From: Martelella lutilitoris
Lineage (GTDB): Bacteria; Pseudomonadota; Alphaproteobacteria; Rhizobiales; Rhizobiaceae
NCBI RefSeq assembly: GCF_005924265.1
Contig: NZ_VCLB01000005.1
Span: 62,001 to 126,000, forward strand
Direction of reading: 5' to 3'
Length of the DNA stretch: 64,000 bases
A program made the translations under genes and the position numbers. Each line of letters starts with the position of its first letter. Position 1 is the first letter of the stretch. The notes beneath the pieces are model-generated. The model was given only the letters and a program-made list of their open reading frames with translations, made no database searches and had not been told where the DNA came from. This document shows positions 37,300 through 48,809 of this stretch, one piece after another.

Positions 37300-37317
37300 G
37301 TTTGACCACGGTCAAAC
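37300..37317. promoter_or_regulatory. Perfect palindrome GTTTGACC-AC-GGTCAAAC (FNR/FixK-like box) before coxB
   Basis: Eight-base arms with a two-base spacer; equivalently TTGAC-N4-GTCAA, the shape of CRP/FNR/FixK boxes (consensus TTGAT-N4-ATCAA). It ends 22 bases before the coxB ATG, so in the transcript or close to the start site. Position downstream of the likely promoter suggests repression. Confidence 0.55.
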
Positions 37318-37339
37318 GATGGAGGGAGAATTCAACGTG

Positions 37340-39906
<2,567 letters not shown>

Positions 39907-39932
39907 GCCGCGCCGCTGAAACGAGACGAAGG

Positions 39933-39971
39933 CCGCGCGCCCGCTGAACGAGCGAGGGGCGCGCGGTTTTT
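39933..39971 (+). terminator. Rho-independent terminator between coxA and ctaB
   Basis: Perfect ten-base arms CCGCGCGCCC (39933-39942) and GGGCGCGCGG (39957-39966), fourteen-base loop, then five Ts. It starts 27 bases after the coxA stop and 27 bases before the ctaB start, so it should uncouple the structural genes coxBA from the assembly genes, at least partly. Confidence 0.85.
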
Positions 39972-39997
39972 CCAAGAGAATTGAGACAGAGCAGAAC

Positions 39998-40933
39998 ATG
40001 ACAGTTTTGGACAGCGAGACCGGCCTGGGACATGCCGATATCGGCCTTTCGGAGGCGACGGCGCGGGACTATTTCGCGCTTTTGAAGCCGCGCGTGATGT
40101 CGCTGGTGGTGTTTACCGCCTTTGCCGGGCTGTTTCTTGCTCCCGGCCCGATCAATCCGGTCATGGGCGCGATCGCGATCCTGTGCATCGCTACCGGGGC
40201 GGGCGCGGCGGGCGCGCTCAACATGTGGTATGATTCCGACATCGATGCCGTCATGTCGCGCACGGCAAAACGGCCCATCCCCGCCGGTCGCGTGGCACGC
40301 CAGGAGGCGCTGGCTTTCGGCATCGCGCTATCCTGTTTTTCCGTCGCCACGCTCGGGCTTGCGATCAACTGGTTCGCCGCGGGCCTGCTGGCCTTTACCA
40401 TCTTTTACTACGCCGTCTTCTACACGATGTGGCTGAAGCGTTCGACGCCGCACAACATCGTCATCGGCGGGGCGGCCGGCGCCTTTCCGCCCATGGTCGG
40501 CTGGGCCGCCGTCACCGGTGGCGTGTCGCTCGACAGCGTCATCCTGTTCTCGATCACCTTCTTGTGGACGCCGCCGCATTTCTGGGCGCTGGCGCTCTTC
40601 AAGATGCGCGACTACGACGATGTCGGCATTCCCATGATGCCGAATGTCGCCGGCGAGAAATCGACCAAGAACCAGATGGTCGTCTATGCCGTGTTGACGG
40701 CGATCGCCGGCGTCGCGCCCGCGCTCACCGGGCTTGCAAGCCCGGCCTATGCGGTTTTTGCCGGAGCGATGGGGGCCTATTTCATCTACGCCTCGCTGAA
40801 GGTGCGGGCGATGCCCGAGGGCGATGAGCGCATGCTGCCGGCAAAGAAGATGTTCGGCTTCTCGATTCTCTATCTGTTTTCGATTTTCGCGGCGCTGATC
40901 GCCGACCGCGCCATCTTCATGTTGTTCGGGTGA
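39998..40933 (+). CDS. ctaB: Protoheme IX farnesyltransferase (haem O synthase)
   Basis: 311 residues, about nine helices, UbiA superfamily. Prenyl-diphosphate motif [19 protein letters not shown] (N-x3-D-x3-D) and second motif [18 protein letters not shown] are present. It farnesylates haem B to haem O for the aa3 oxidase. The haem A synthase CtaA is not in this window. The small coxF gene follows after seven bases. Confidence 0.97.
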   Translation: MTVLDSETGLGHADIGLSEATARDYFALLKPRVMSLVVFTAFAGLFLAPGPINPVMGAIAILCIATGAGAAGALNMWYDSDIDAVMSRTAKRPIPAGRVARQEALAFGIALSCFSVATLGLAINWFAAGLLAFTIFYYAVFYTMWLKRSTPHNIVIGGAAGAFPPMVGWAAVTGGVSLDSVILFSITFLWTPPHFWALALFKMRDYDDVGIPMMPNVAGEKSTKNQMVVYAVLTAIAGVAPALTGLASPAYAVFAGAMGAYFIYASLKVRAMPEGDERMLPAKKMFGFSILYLFSIFAALIADRAIFMLFG

Positions 40934-40940
40934 GGGCGTC

Positions 40941-41075
40941 ATGATCGAGACCGTGAAGCTGACCGACAAGCAGAAGAAGGCCCGGCGCGGGCGCAATTTG
41001 GCGCTCGGCGTGGTGCTCTTTGGCCTCGTCGTGCTGTTCTACGTCATCACCATGGTCAAGTTTGGATCGGTCTGA
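40941..41075 (+). CDS. coxF: CoxF-like small membrane protein of the cytochrome oxidase cluster (44 aa)
   Basis: ATG 40941 (GAGGG upstream), seven bases after ctaB and 13 before ctaG. 44 residues: basic N-terminus [14 protein letters not shown] then one helix (about 19-40). Rhizobia carry a small CoxF protein at exactly this place between ctaB and ctaG; assignment rests mainly on position and form. Probably assists oxidase assembly. Confidence 0.8.
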   Translation: MIETVKLTDKQKKARRGRNLALGVVLFGLVVLFYVITMVKFGSV

Positions 41076-41088
41076 GGAGGCTGCACGC

Positions 41089-41691
41089 ATGACGGAGGAG
41101 ACAGGCCAGAGAAAGCCGCGCAATAACGGCGCGATTGTCGCCATGTGCCTTGTCTTCGTGATCGGCATGACCGGCATGAGCTTTGCCGCCGTGCCCCTCT
41201 ACCGCATCTTCTGCCAGGTGACCGGCTATAACGGGACCGCGCAGCGCGTCGAGCAGTATTCCAACACCATTCTCGACAAGACCATCAAGGTGACCTTCGA
41301 CGCCAATGTCGCGCCCGGCCTCGACTGGGAGTTCAAGCCGGTGCAGAAATCGGTCTCGCCGAAGATCGGCGAGACGGTGCAGGTCATGTTCGAAGCGCGC
41401 AACAAGTCGAGCGAGCCGATCAACGGCCAGGCGATCTTCAATGTGACGCCGCTGCAGGCCGGCGCTTATTTCAACAAGGTCGAGTGCTTCTGTTTTACCG
41501 ATACGACGCTGCCGCCCGGAGAGACGCTGGAAATGCCGGTGGTGTTCTTCGTGGATCCTGCCATCACGGAAGCCGAGGAGACGAAGGACATCAAGGTGCT
41601 GACCCTGTCCTACACATTTTTCGAGCATGATCTGCCTGCTGCCTCCGAAGCCGCCGCGCTGGAGGTGAAGGCGGCCGACCGGAAGGGCTAG
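41089..41691 (+). CDS. ctaG: Cytochrome c oxidase assembly protein CtaG/Cox11
   Basis: From ATG 41089 (GAGGAGG upstream) 200 residues. One N-terminal transmembrane helix (about 17-40), then a periplasmic immunoglobulin-like domain with the copper-binding [13 protein letters not shown] motif and VFFVDPAI. Cox11 delivers Cu(I) to CuB of subunit I. The preceding and following genes are coxF and coxC. Confidence 0.97.
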   Translation: MTEETGQRKPRNNGAIVAMCLVFVIGMTGMSFAAVPLYRIFCQVTGYNGTAQRVEQYSNTILDKTIKVTFDANVAPGLDWEFKPVQKSVSPKIGETVQVMFEARNKSSEPINGQAIFNVTPLQAGAYFNKVECFCFTDTTLPPGETLEMPVVFFVDPAITEAEETKDIKVLTLSYTFFEHDLPAASEAAALEVKAADRKG

Positions 41692-41788
41692 GCCGCTTGC
41701 CTGAATTGCGGATTGTCATCCGCGGGGATTGATTAAAGCAGCAAATTCGGCCCTTATGCTGCTGAGGGAGAGGAAACGGGGACCACCA

Positions 41789-42673
41789 ATGGCGGAAACG
41801 CAACACAAAAACCACGACTACCACATCATCGACCCGAGCCCGTGGCCGCTGGTCGCCTCCATCGGCGTGTTTCTGATGGCCTTCGGCGGCGTCGGCTATA
41901 TGCGCTATCTGAGCGGCGGCACGTTTTCGATGTTCGGTCTCAACCTGGCGCAGCCCTGGCTGTTCCTGATCGGTCTGGTCGTCGTTCTCTACGTGCTTCA
42001 CGGCTGGTGGTCGGATACGATCAAGGAGGGGCAGGAGGGCCATCACACGCCGGTGGTGTCGCTGCATCTTCGCTACGGCATGATCATGTTCATCGCCTCG
42101 GAGGTGATGTTCTTCGTTGCCTGGTTCTGGGCCTTCTTCGACGCCAGCCTGTTTACCGGCGAGGCGATCCAGGCATCGCGCGTCGAGGCGACGGGCGGCA
42201 CATGGCCGCCGGAGGGCATCGCCGTTGTCGACCCGTGGCACTTCCCGCTCTACAACACCGTCATCCTGCTGCTGTCGGGCACGACGCTGACCTGGGCGCA
42301 CCACGCGCTGCTGCACGGAGACCGCAAGGGGCTGATCCAGGGGCTGACGCTGACGGTCGTTCTGGGCTTGCTGTTCACCAGCGTTCAGGCCTACGAATAT
42401 TACGAGGCGCCGTTTGCCTTCAAGAACTCGATCTATGGCGCGACCTTCTTCATGGCGACCGGCTTCCACGGCTTTCATGTGATTGTCGGCACGATCTTTC
42501 TGATCGTGTGTCTGGTGCGCGCCGCGCGCGGCGCCTTCACCCCGGAGCGGCATTTCGGGCTCGAGGCGGCGGCCTGGTACTGGCACTTCGTCGACGTCGT
42601 CTGGCTGTTCCTGTTCTTCACGATCTATATCTGGGGCGGCTGGGGCGCGCCGCTTGCCGAAACCGGACATTGA
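41789..42673 (+). CDS. coxC: Cytochrome c oxidase subunit III
   Basis: From ATG 41789 294 residues with seven transmembrane helices. Subunit III signatures: [52 protein letters not shown] and [17 protein letters not shown]; the C-terminus ends [14 protein letters not shown]-type ([19 protein letters not shown]). Stabilises subunit I and the D-channel. A strong terminator hairpin follows. Confidence 0.97.
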   Translation: MAETQHKNHDYHIIDPSPWPLVASIGVFLMAFGGVGYMRYLSGGTFSMFGLNLAQPWLFLIGLVVVLYVLHGWWSDTIKEGQEGHHTPVVSLHLRYGMIMFIASEVMFFVAWFWAFFDASLFTGEAIQASRVEATGGTWPPEGIAVVDPWHFPLYNTVILLLSGTTLTWAHHALLHGDRKGLIQGLTLTVVLGLLFTSVQAYEYYEAPFAFKNSIYGATFFMATGFHGFHVIVGTIFLIVCLVRAARGAFTPERHFGLEAAAWYWHFVDVVWLFLFFTIYIWGGWGAPLAETGH

Positions 42674-42683
42674 TCCTAAATTC

Positions 42684-42725
42684 ACGGTCGCCGCGTCAGA
42701 AAATGCGGCGGCCGTATTTCTTTTG
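42684..42725 (+). terminator. Rho-independent terminator after coxC
   Basis: Arms ACGGTCGCCGC (42684-42694) and GCGGCGGCCGT (42705-42715), eleven pairs including one G-U, ten-base loop, followed by ATTTCTTTTG. It lies just before the small GNAT gene, whose expected start region follows immediately. Confidence 0.75.
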
Positions 42726-42737
42726 TGAGGCACCGTC

Positions 42738-43016
42738 ATCGATATCCATGAAGAAAAGACCGCTTCGGGCGGGCGCTATTTCACCAATGTGGATGGCCAT
42801 GAGGCCGAGATGACCTATTCGCGGGCATCCGCAAACCTTGTCATCATCGATCATACCGGCGTGCCCGACGCGCTGCGCGGCAAGGGCGTCGGTCAGGCGC
42901 TGGCCGAGCATGCCGTCGAAGCCGCCCGCGAGGGCGGCTGGAAAATCATTCCCCTTTGCCCTTTCTTCAAGGCGCTCAGCATCCGCCATGGAGAGTGGCA
43001 GGATGTTCTTCAGTAA
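42738..43016 (+). CDS. Small GNAT-like N-acetyltransferase (YjdJ type), no standard start codon at the expected site
   Basis: Coding signal and family similarity run from about 42735 (IDIHEEKTASGGRYF..., then DGHEAEMTYSRASANLVIIDHTGVPDALRGKGVGQALAEHAVEAA and IIPLCPFFKALSIRH). The frame is closed by TGA at 42726-42728 and contains no ATG, GTG or TTG until GTG 42789. GAGG at 42727-42730 is spaced seven bases before ATC 42738, so a rare ATC start (92 residues) is possible; GTG 42789 would give 75 residues lacking the first strand. Otherwise the gene has lost its start. Acetyl-CoA loop RGKGVG is intact. Confidence 0.65.
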   Translation: MDIHEEKTASGGRYFTNVDGHEAEMTYSRASANLVIIDHTGVPDALRGKGVGQALAEHAVEAAREGGWKIIPLCPFFKALSIRHGEWQDVLQ

Positions 43017-43055
43017 GAGGCGCCGCGCCTTTCTCGGTTCGCGGCGATCCGTTTC

Positions 43056-43448
43056 ATGTCAGATCACGACCACAGCCCAAAGCCCGCAAGCCTGGTAAAG
43101 TCGGGCCTTGCCGGACGCTGCCCGCGATGCGCAAAGGGGCGGTTGTTCGATGGCTTCCTGGCCTTGCGCCCCGCCTGCGAGCATTGCGGACTCAGCTATG
43201 AATTTGCCGATTCGGGCGACGGGCCGGCCGTCTTCGTCATGTTTGCCGTCGGCTTTCTGGTGATCGCGCTGGTGCTCTGGACAGAGATTTCCTATTCGCC
43301 ACCGCTCTGGGTGCATGCGCTCATCTGGGTGCCGGTCACCATCGCGCTGTCGCTTGGCGCGCTCAGGGCCTTCAAGGGCGTGCTGATCGGCCTGCAATAT
43401 CGCCACAGCGCCGCGGAAGGCGTGATCGATCGCTCCGACGATGCCTGA
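43056..43448 (+). CDS. DUF983 membrane protein with zinc ribbon
   Basis: 130 residues. N-terminal CPRCAKGRLFDGFLALRPACEHCG (CxxC...CxxC zinc ribbon), then two transmembrane helices (about 60-80 and 86-106). DUF983 proteins lie in cox operons of many alphaproteobacteria, next to SURF1, and are presumed oxidase-assembly factors; no mechanism is known. Overlaps SURF1 by eight bases. Confidence 0.92.
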   Translation: MSDHDHSPKPASLVKSGLAGRCPRCAKGRLFDGFLALRPACEHCGLSYEFADSGDGPAVFVMFAVGFLVIALVLWTEISYSPPLWVHALIWVPVTIALSLGALRAFKGVLIGLQYRHSAAEGVIDRSDDA

Positions 43449-44178
43449 GCGCCGCCTGTCTCCGCTCGGCGTCATCGGCCTTGGTCTGGCGCTTATCGCC
43501 TTCGTCTGCCTCATCCTCCTCGGTAACTGGCAGGTTCGCCGGCTCCACTGGAAGGAAGGTCTTCTGGCGACCATTGAGGCGCGCCTTGCCTCGCCGCCGG
43601 TCCCGCTTGCCGACATCGAGACGATGGCGGGAGACGGCGCGGATATTCGCTACAGGCCGGTGACGGTTACCGGCACTTTCGACCACGACCGCGAGCGGCA
43701 CTATTTCGCGACCTTCGAGGGCCTGTCCGGCTATTACGTCTACACGCCGCTGAGGCTCGAGGACGGGCGGATCGTCTTCGTCAATCGCGGCTTCGTGCCC
43801 TTTGACAGGAAGAACGCGGCAACACGCGCCGAAGGGCAGGTGGAGGGGCCTGTCACCATAGCCGGCCTTTCGCGCGAGCGCCTGCCGGAAAAACCATCCT
43901 TCCTTGTTCCCGAAAACGATCTGTCGAAGAACATCTTCTACTGGAAGGACCTTGATGCCATGGCGGCGTCCGCCGGTCTTGGCGCGGAGACGGTTCTGCC
44001 CTTCTTCATCGATGCCGGCGATGCGGCAAATCCGGGCGGCCTGCCGGTCGGCGGCGTGACCCGCATTTCCTTTCCCAACAACCACCTGCAATACGCCATC
44101 ACCTGGTACGGGCTGGCAGCGGTGCTTGCCATCGGGATCGGCGTTCTGGTGATCAGAAGGCGCCGCAACCGTGATTGA
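43441..44178 (+). CDS. SURF1-family cytochrome oxidase biogenesis protein
   Basis: 245 residues. Two transmembrane helices at the ends (about 10-30 and 220-238) flank a periplasmic domain with GNWQVRRLHWKEGLLA, YRPVTVTGTFDHD, VFVNRGFVPF and the C-terminal FPNNHLQYAITWYGLA, all SURF1 hallmarks. Promotes haem a insertion into subunit I. Overlaps DUF983 upstream and the Mug-like gene downstream by eight bases each. Confidence 0.95.
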   Translation: MPERRLSPLGVIGLGLALIAFVCLILLGNWQVRRLHWKEGLLATIEARLASPPVPLADIETMAGDGADIRYRPVTVTGTFDHDRERHYFATFEGLSGYYVYTPLRLEDGRIVFVNRGFVPFDRKNAATRAEGQVEGPVTIAGLSRERLPEKPSFLVPENDLSKNIFYWKDLDAMAASAGLGAETVLPFFIDAGDAANPGGLPVGGVTRISFPNNHLQYAITWYGLAAVLAIGIGVLVIRRRRNRD

Positions 44179-44698
44179 CCTTCTGGCGCCGGACTTGAAA
44201 ATCGTTTTCTGCGGAACCGCCAAGGGCACGATCTCGGCGCGCACCGGTTCTTTTTACGCCAACCCGTCGAACCGCTTCTATCGCACCCTGCATGAGACGG
44301 GCCTGACGCCGGAGCGGATCGATCCGGCAGATTTCCGGCGGTTGCTCGACTACGGCATCGGGCTGACGGACCTCAACCAGGTCGAAAGCGGCATGGACCG
44401 AGCGTTGAGCGAAAGGCATTTCGACCTTCAGGGCTTCCGCGAAAAGATGCTACACTTCCGGCCGAAGCTCATCGCCTTCACCAGCCTGACGGCCGCCCGC
44501 ATTTTCTTTGCCGACAGGACGATCCGCTGCGGACTTCAGGACAGAGCCATCGGCGATATACCTGTCGTCGCCCTGCCGTCCACATCCGGCGCCAACGCGC
44601 ATTGGACAAGGGAGCGTCATCATTGGTATCAGTTGCAGGCGTTGATTTGCCGCGCCGAGAACCCATCTTGGGACGACGAGCAAAAGGCGACGGAATGA
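44171..44698 (+). CDS. Mug-like uracil-DNA glycosylase superfamily protein with altered active-site motifs
   Basis: 175 residues from GTG 44171. Overall it aligns with the G:U/T mismatch glycosylase Mug: IVFCGxxxG at 11-19, [20 protein letters not shown] at 31-50, [11 protein letters not shown], and [11 protein letters not shown] at 135-145. The first motif reads GTAKG instead of Mug GINPG, so the catalytic Asn (E. coli Asn18) is replaced by Ala17, and the NPSG wedge becomes STSG. It therefore probably belongs to a related branch with different chemistry or substrate. Translationally coupled to SURF1 and to ispH (ATGA). Confidence 0.75.
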   Translation: MIDLLAPDLKIVFCGTAKGTISARTGSFYANPSNRFYRTLHETGLTPERIDPADFRRLLDYGIGLTDLNQVESGMDRALSERHFDLQGFREKMLHFRPKLIAFTSLTAARIFFADRTIRCGLQDRAIGDIPVVALPSTSGANAHWTRERHHWYQLQALICRAENPSWDDEQKATE

Positions 44699-45714
44699 CA
44701 GATACGAAAGAGCCGGACATGACCAAGAGCCCACTCACCATCCGTCTGTGCGGGCCGCGCGGCTTTTGCGCGGGCGTCGACCGGGCAATCCAGATCGTGG
44801 TTCTGGCGCTGAAGCGCTATGGCGCGCCGGTCTATGTACGCCACGAGATCGTCCACAATCGCTATGTGGTCGAGGGGCTGGAGGCCATGGGCGCGATCTT
44901 TGTCGAGGAGCTTGACGAGATCCCGGCAGAGCACCGGGACCAGCCGGTGGTGTTTTCCGCCCATGGCGTGCCGAAATCCGTGCCGGCGGATGCCGAGAGC
45001 CGCAATCTCTTCTATCTCGACGCCACCTGCCCGCTGGTCTCCAAGGTGCACAAGCAGGCCATGCGTCATGAACGGCTCGGCCGTCACGTGGTGCTGATCG
45101 GCCATGCCGGCCATCCGGAAGTGATCGGCACGATGGGACAATTGCCCGAGGGCGCGGTATCGCTGGTCGAGACGGTGGAGGACGCGGAAAAATACGAACC
45201 CGCCGACCCGGACAATCTCGGCTATGTCACCCAGACCACGCTTTCGGTGCAGGATACGGCGGCGGTGATCGCCAAACTGCGGGAGAGATTTCCCAATCTG
45301 ACCGCGCCATCGGCCGATTCGATCTGCTATGCGACCACCAACCGGCAGGAGGCCGTGTCGGCTGCCGCTCCGGGCTGCGACCTCTTCATCGTCGTCGGCG
45401 CGCCGAATTCGTCCAATTCCAAACGCCTGGTCGAGGTTGCAAGCCGCGCCGGCGCGAAGCGCGCCATGTTGGTCCAGCGCGCCTCGGAACTCGATTTCGA
45501 CGTGATCGGCGATATTGCGACGCTTGGTATCTCGGCGGGCGCATCCGCACCCGAAGTGGTGGTCAACGAGATCATCGAAGCCTTCCGCGACCGGTTCAAT
45601 GCGGCGGTGGAACTTGCCGAGACGGCGATCGAAAACGAGCATTTCCTGGTCAACCGGGAACTGCGCGATGTCGAGCTGACGGTCGAGGACATGGCCTTCG
45701 TCAACGGACGTTAG
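44695..45714 (+). CDS. ispH: 4-hydroxy-3-methylbut-2-enyl diphosphate reductase
   Basis: From ATG 44695, overlapping the Mug-like gene by four bases, 339 residues; ATG 44719 is an alternative. The three iron-sulfur cysteines are in GFCAGVD (Cys25), DATCPLV and [36 protein letters not shown] and [16 protein letters not shown]-type motifs are present. Final step of the MEP pathway, giving IPP and DMAPP; partner dxs is at 22949. Confidence 0.97.
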   Translation: MTDTKEPDMTKSPLTIRLCGPRGFCAGVDRAIQIVVLALKRYGAPVYVRHEIVHNRYVVEGLEAMGAIFVEELDEIPAEHRDQPVVFSAHGVPKSVPADAESRNLFYLDATCPLVSKVHKQAMRHERLGRHVVLIGHAGHPEVIGTMGQLPEGAVSLVETVEDAEKYEPADPDNLGYVTQTTLSVQDTAAVIAKLRERFPNLTAPSADSICYATTNRQEAVSAAAPGCDLFIVVGAPNSSNSKRLVEVASRAGAKRAMLVQRASELDFDVIGDIATLGISAGASAPEVVVNEIIEAFRDRFNAAVELAETAIENEHFLVNRELRDVELTVEDMAFVNGR

Positions 45715-45805
45715 GCGGTTCGGCCTCGTTGTTCTTATCGTGTTTGCTTGACAGCGACGCGGCCATCGTGAAAACCAGCAGCAGTCTTTCCATCGGGGAT
45801 TTGCA

Positions 45806-46768
45806 TTGGCCGTCTATACCGACATCAACGAGGTCGAGCTGAAGGAATTTCTTCAGGCCTACGACACCGGCACGCTCCTGTCTTTCAAGGGCATTGCCGA
45901 GGGCGTCGAGAACTCGAACTTCCTGCTTCACACCGACCGGTTTCCGCTGATCCTGACGCTTTACGAAAAGCGGGTCGATGAGAACGACCTGCCCTTCTAC
46001 CTCGGACTGATGCAGCACCTGGCCGAGCGGGGCCTTTCCTGCCCGCTGCCGCTGCCGCGCTCCGATGGCGCGCTCTACGGTGAGCTCTGCGGCAGGCCCG
46101 CCGCGTTGATCTCGTTTCTGGAAGGCATGTGGCTCAGGAAATCCGAGGCGCGACATTGTCGCGAACTGGGTGCGGCGCTTGCCCGCATGCACATCGCCGG
46201 CCAGGACTTTTCCATTCGCCGCGAGAACGCGCTGTCTCTGAAGGGCTGGGTCGATCTTTGGGACAAGTCCGCCGCGCGCGCCGACGAGGTCCAGACGGGC
46301 CTTGAGAGCGAGATTACCGACGAATTGGCGCTGCTTGAGGACCGCTGGCCGGTGGACCTGCCGGAAGGCGTCATCCATGCCGACCTCTTTCCCGACAATG
46401 TGTTCTTCATCGGCGACGAATTGTCGGGGCTGATCGACTTCTATTTCGCCTGCAATGACTTTTTGGCTTACGATCTGGCGATCTGCCTCAATGCCTGGTG
46501 TTTCGAGAAGGACGGCGCCTTCAACGTTACCAAGGCGCGGGCGCTGATCGAGGGTTATCAGAGCGTGCGCCCGCTGAATGCCGCCGAGATCGAGGCGCTG
46601 CCGCTGCTGGCGCGCGGTTCGGCGCTGCGTTTCTTCCTGACGAGGCTTTACGACTGGCTGACGACGCCGGAAGGCGCGCTGGTGGTCAAGAAGGACCCGC
46701 TGGAATATCTGCGCTATCTGCGCTTCCACCGCTCGGTGAAAAGCGCCGGTGAATACGGACTGTCATGA
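45806..46768 (+). CDS. thrB: Homoserine kinase (ThrB, APH-like type)
   Basis: 320 residues from a TTG start (45806), since homologues begin [11 protein letters not shown] exactly here and GGGGA precedes it. The protein has the aminoglycoside-phosphotransferase fold used by this ThrB class: [12 protein letters not shown], catalytic loop [14 protein letters not shown], and metal site [24 protein letters not shown]. Phosphorylates homoserine for threonine synthesis; thrC is at 56974. Overlaps rnhA by four bases. Confidence 0.95.
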   Translation: MAVYTDINEVELKEFLQAYDTGTLLSFKGIAEGVENSNFLLHTDRFPLILTLYEKRVDENDLPFYLGLMQHLAERGLSCPLPLPRSDGALYGELCGRPAALISFLEGMWLRKSEARHCRELGAALARMHIAGQDFSIRRENALSLKGWVDLWDKSAARADEVQTGLESEITDELALLEDRWPVDLPEGVIHADLFPDNVFFIGDELSGLIDFYFACNDFLAYDLAICLNAWCFEKDGAFNVTKARALIEGYQSVRPLNAAEIEALPLLARGSALRFFLTRLYDWLTTPEGALVVKKDPLEYLRYLRFHRSVKSAGEYGLS

Positions 46769-47214
46769 GCATGAAGCAGGTCGAGATCTTCACCGACGGG
46801 GCCTGTTCCGGTAATCCCGGTCCCGGCGGCTGGGGCGCCGTGCTGCGCTACGGCGACATGGAACGCGAGCTTTCGGGCGGCGAGCAGCTGACCACCAACA
46901 ACCGCATGGAGCTGATGGCGGCGATTGAAGCGCTGAAGGCGCTGAAAGAGCCTTGCGCGGTGTCGCTCTATACCGATAGCGTCTATCTGAAGGACGGCAT
47001 CGGCAAGTGGATCCATGGCTGGAAGAAGAACGGCTGGAAGACGGCGGCGAAGAAGCCGGTCAAAAATGCCGAACTCTGGCAGGCGCTCGAGACCGAGCGC
47101 AATCGCCACGCGGTGACGCTTTTCTGGGTGAAGGGCCATGCCGGCCATGAGGAAAACGAGCGCGCCGACGAACTGGCGCGCCAGGGGATGGAACCATATA
47201 AAAAGGGACGGTGA
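46765..47214 (+). CDS. rnhA: Ribonuclease HI
   Basis: 149 residues. Catalytic DEDD set: [16 protein letters not shown] (Asp), [13 protein letters not shown] (Glu), [12 protein letters not shown] (Asp) and the C-terminal ENERADELA (Asp); [11 protein letters not shown] carries the handle histidine. Degrades RNA of RNA-DNA hybrids. Start overlaps the thrB stop (ATGA), the usual arrangement in rhizobia. Confidence 0.97.
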   Translation: MSMKQVEIFTDGACSGNPGPGGWGAVLRYGDMERELSGGEQLTTNNRMELMAAIEALKALKEPCAVSLYTDSVYLKDGIGKWIHGWKKNGWKTAAKKPVKNAELWQALETERNRHAVTLFWVKGHAGHEENERADELARQGMEPYKKGR

Positions 47215-47249
47215 AGGCTGAGGCCAGGCCGCCATTCTGGAGGAAATTC

Positions 47250-47558
47250 ATGATCTTGCATTGCGTATTCATTCGATTTCGTCAGGACGTCACGGCTTCC
47301 GAAAAGGAGGCCATCTATGCCGGCATTGCCGCGCTTAAGGACGTGATCGGTGGGATCGTCGACGTGAAGGGCGGGCCGAATGTCTCACCGGAAGGCCTCG
47401 ACAGCGGTTATGCCGACGGTTTTGCCGTCACCTTCGAGAACGCCGCCGCCCGTGATGCCTATCTTGACCATCCCGACCACAGGGTGGTTGGCGAAAAGAT
47501 CGTGGCCGCCGCCGCGGGCGGTCAGTCGGGTATTCTCGTCTTTGACATGAAGGTCTGA
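47250..47558 (+). CDS. Dabb-family (stress-responsive A/B barrel) protein
   Basis: From ATG 47250 (TGGAGG upstream) 102 residues. Dabb fold: ILHCVFIRFRQDVTASEKEAIYAGIAALKDVIGGIVDVKGGPNVSPEGLDSGYADGFAVTFENAAARDAYLDHPDH; the His near the end of this motif and the early His are typical of the family. Function unknown in bacteria. Follows rnhA by 36 bases. Confidence 0.88.
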   Translation: MILHCVFIRFRQDVTASEKEAIYAGIAALKDVIGGIVDVKGGPNVSPEGLDSGYADGFAVTFENAAARDAYLDHPDHRVVGEKIVAAAAGGQSGILVFDMKV

Positions 47559-47564
47559 GCGGGC

Positions 47565-48665
47565 TCACGCGATCAGGCGGATGAGCAGCCGGCCGAACGG
47601 CAAAAGCGCGATACGCCAGGAAAGCCTGAGCAGGCGGAAGCCGAAATAGGCCGCGCCCGCCAGCCATAGGGCAAGCGACGCGGTCCAGCTTGTCGCGGTC
47701 AGGAGGATGCCTCCGAGCCCGACAGCGCCGGAGCCCAGAAGAAACACGACGGCGCGGAAGCGCTTGCCGACACGCGCCGAAAGCTTGCCGAACTTGGTAA
47801 GGTCGGCGGGCGTGTCCGCGACCTTGAGCATGTCCGTTCCCGCGCGAAGCCCCTGCTTGGTCATCACCGTGCCGACATTGGCAGCCGCGTCCTGCATGCG
47901 CAGCAGCGGCTTGGCGTTGAGCGAAGAGGAAAGCGCCCGGCTTGCCGCCGGCACATTGCCGCGCTTGAGCAGGGGAACGGCCGTGCGCAAGGCGGGCGCG
48001 TTTACCGCCTGGCGCGAGAGGCGGGTGAAGGAGCGGCGCAGCGGCGCCGTCAGCGCGCCGGCCTTGCCGGCGGCTTTCAGCGCGCTCGTGCCGACCTTCG
48101 CCGTGGTCGCAGAGCCCGCCGAGAGGATCACGGCGCCGGTGATCGCGATGCCCGCGACGGAGATCCCGAGAATGAACGGGTCGTAGTCCTCGCCGGAGAG
48201 ATAGGCGCCGCCCTCGATGATGATGTCGCGCACATCGCCCACCGTCGTGAGATCGGTCGCGACCGCGCCGATCAGCCCGGCCGCGCTGTCGGGCCGTCCG
48301 GTCAGCGCGCCCTCGAACATCTCCGAGAGCCGGTTGCCGAGACTGTTCTCGTTGGAGATGGCCACTTCCGTGCGGTCGCGCAGAGCGCCATCGATCGGGA
48401 CGCCGCGGCTGTCGGCGAGCGCCAGTACGCTTCCGGCAAGATCGGGATCGTCATTTGCCAGCGCCTCCAGGATCGCTACCTGGTATTCCGAGGAGTCGAG
48501 CCGGTCCAGCCGATAATCGGTGATCGCGACAGGATCATTGGAAGATGCCAGAAGCTGGGCGGAACGGAGCCCGTTCGGGAGCACAAAGGGCATGGTGACG
48601 ACGAGCGTCACGGCAAGAGCTGCCGTGCCGAACCTGCGAACCGCTTTCCGGACTTCAGGCGTCAT
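47565..48665 (-). CDS. Membrane-anchored protein of unknown function (366 aa)
   Basis: N-terminal helix (about 13-33, ALAVTLVVTMPFVLP), an Asp/Glu-rich extracytoplasmic stretch (about 40-155), a helix at about 160-185, a basic alpha-helical region of repeated LSRQA/ALKAAG type (about 190-300), and two closely spaced helices (about 305-345). Ala/Leu-rich, no known motif. Probably inner-membrane with a periplasmic domain. Convergent with the Dabb gene, upstream neighbour the peroxiredoxin. Confidence 0.75.
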   Translation of the reverse strand: MTPEVRKAVRRFGTAALAVTLVVTMPFVLPNGLRSAQLLASSNDPVAITDYRLDRLDSSEYQVAILEALANDDPDLAGSVLALADSRGVPIDGALRDRTEVAISNENSLGNRLSEMFEGALTGRPDSAAGLIGAVATDLTTVGDVRDIIIEGGAYLSGEDYDPFILGISVAGIAITGAVILSAGSATTAKVGTSALKAAGKAGALTAPLRRSFTRLSRQAVNAPALRTAVPLLKRGNVPAASRALSSSLNAKPLLRMQDAAANVGTVMTKQGLRAGTDMLKVADTPADLTKFGKLSARVGKRFRAVVFLLGSGAVGLGGILLTATSWTASLALWLAGAAYFGFRLLRLSWRIALLPFGRLLIRLIA

Positions 48666-48769
48666 CTAGGCTTTTCCGTATGCCGCGGCAAGAAGCGGCT
48701 CTCCTCACGATTGATGCAAAATGATCTTTGCAATCGCGGGCCGCGGAATGCAAGCGTCCGGCGCGTCAT

Positions 48770-48799
48770 GAAGACCGGGCCGGATATTAACCGGCCCGG
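48770..48799 (-). terminator. Hairpin terminator candidate after the peroxiredoxin gene
   Basis: Perfect arms CCGGGCCGG (48775-48783) and CCGGCCCGG (48791-48799), seven-base loop; on the minus strand followed by TCTTC, a short and interrupted U tract. It lies 10 bases after the peroxiredoxin stop. Confidence 0.55.
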
Positions 48800-48809
48800 C
48801 GAAACAGCT

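Larger units (their letters stand above)
36979..37339. other. Divergent control region between ialB and coxB (361 bases)
   Basis: No gene seen. Holds two perfect palindromes with TTGA/TCAA half-sites (37124-37139 and 37300-37317, listed separately), a possible weak promoter TTGACG (37126-37131) with TATGGC (37150-37155) at 18-base spacing, and the coxB ribosome site GGAGGGAG (37321-37328). Confidence 0.5.

Noticed and set aside
45715-45805. Possible short minus-strand peptide in the ispH-thrB gap
   Set aside because: No ribosome site and no sign of conservation; the frame runs antisense to thrB. A TTGACA at about 45751 without a convincing -10 was also set aside.
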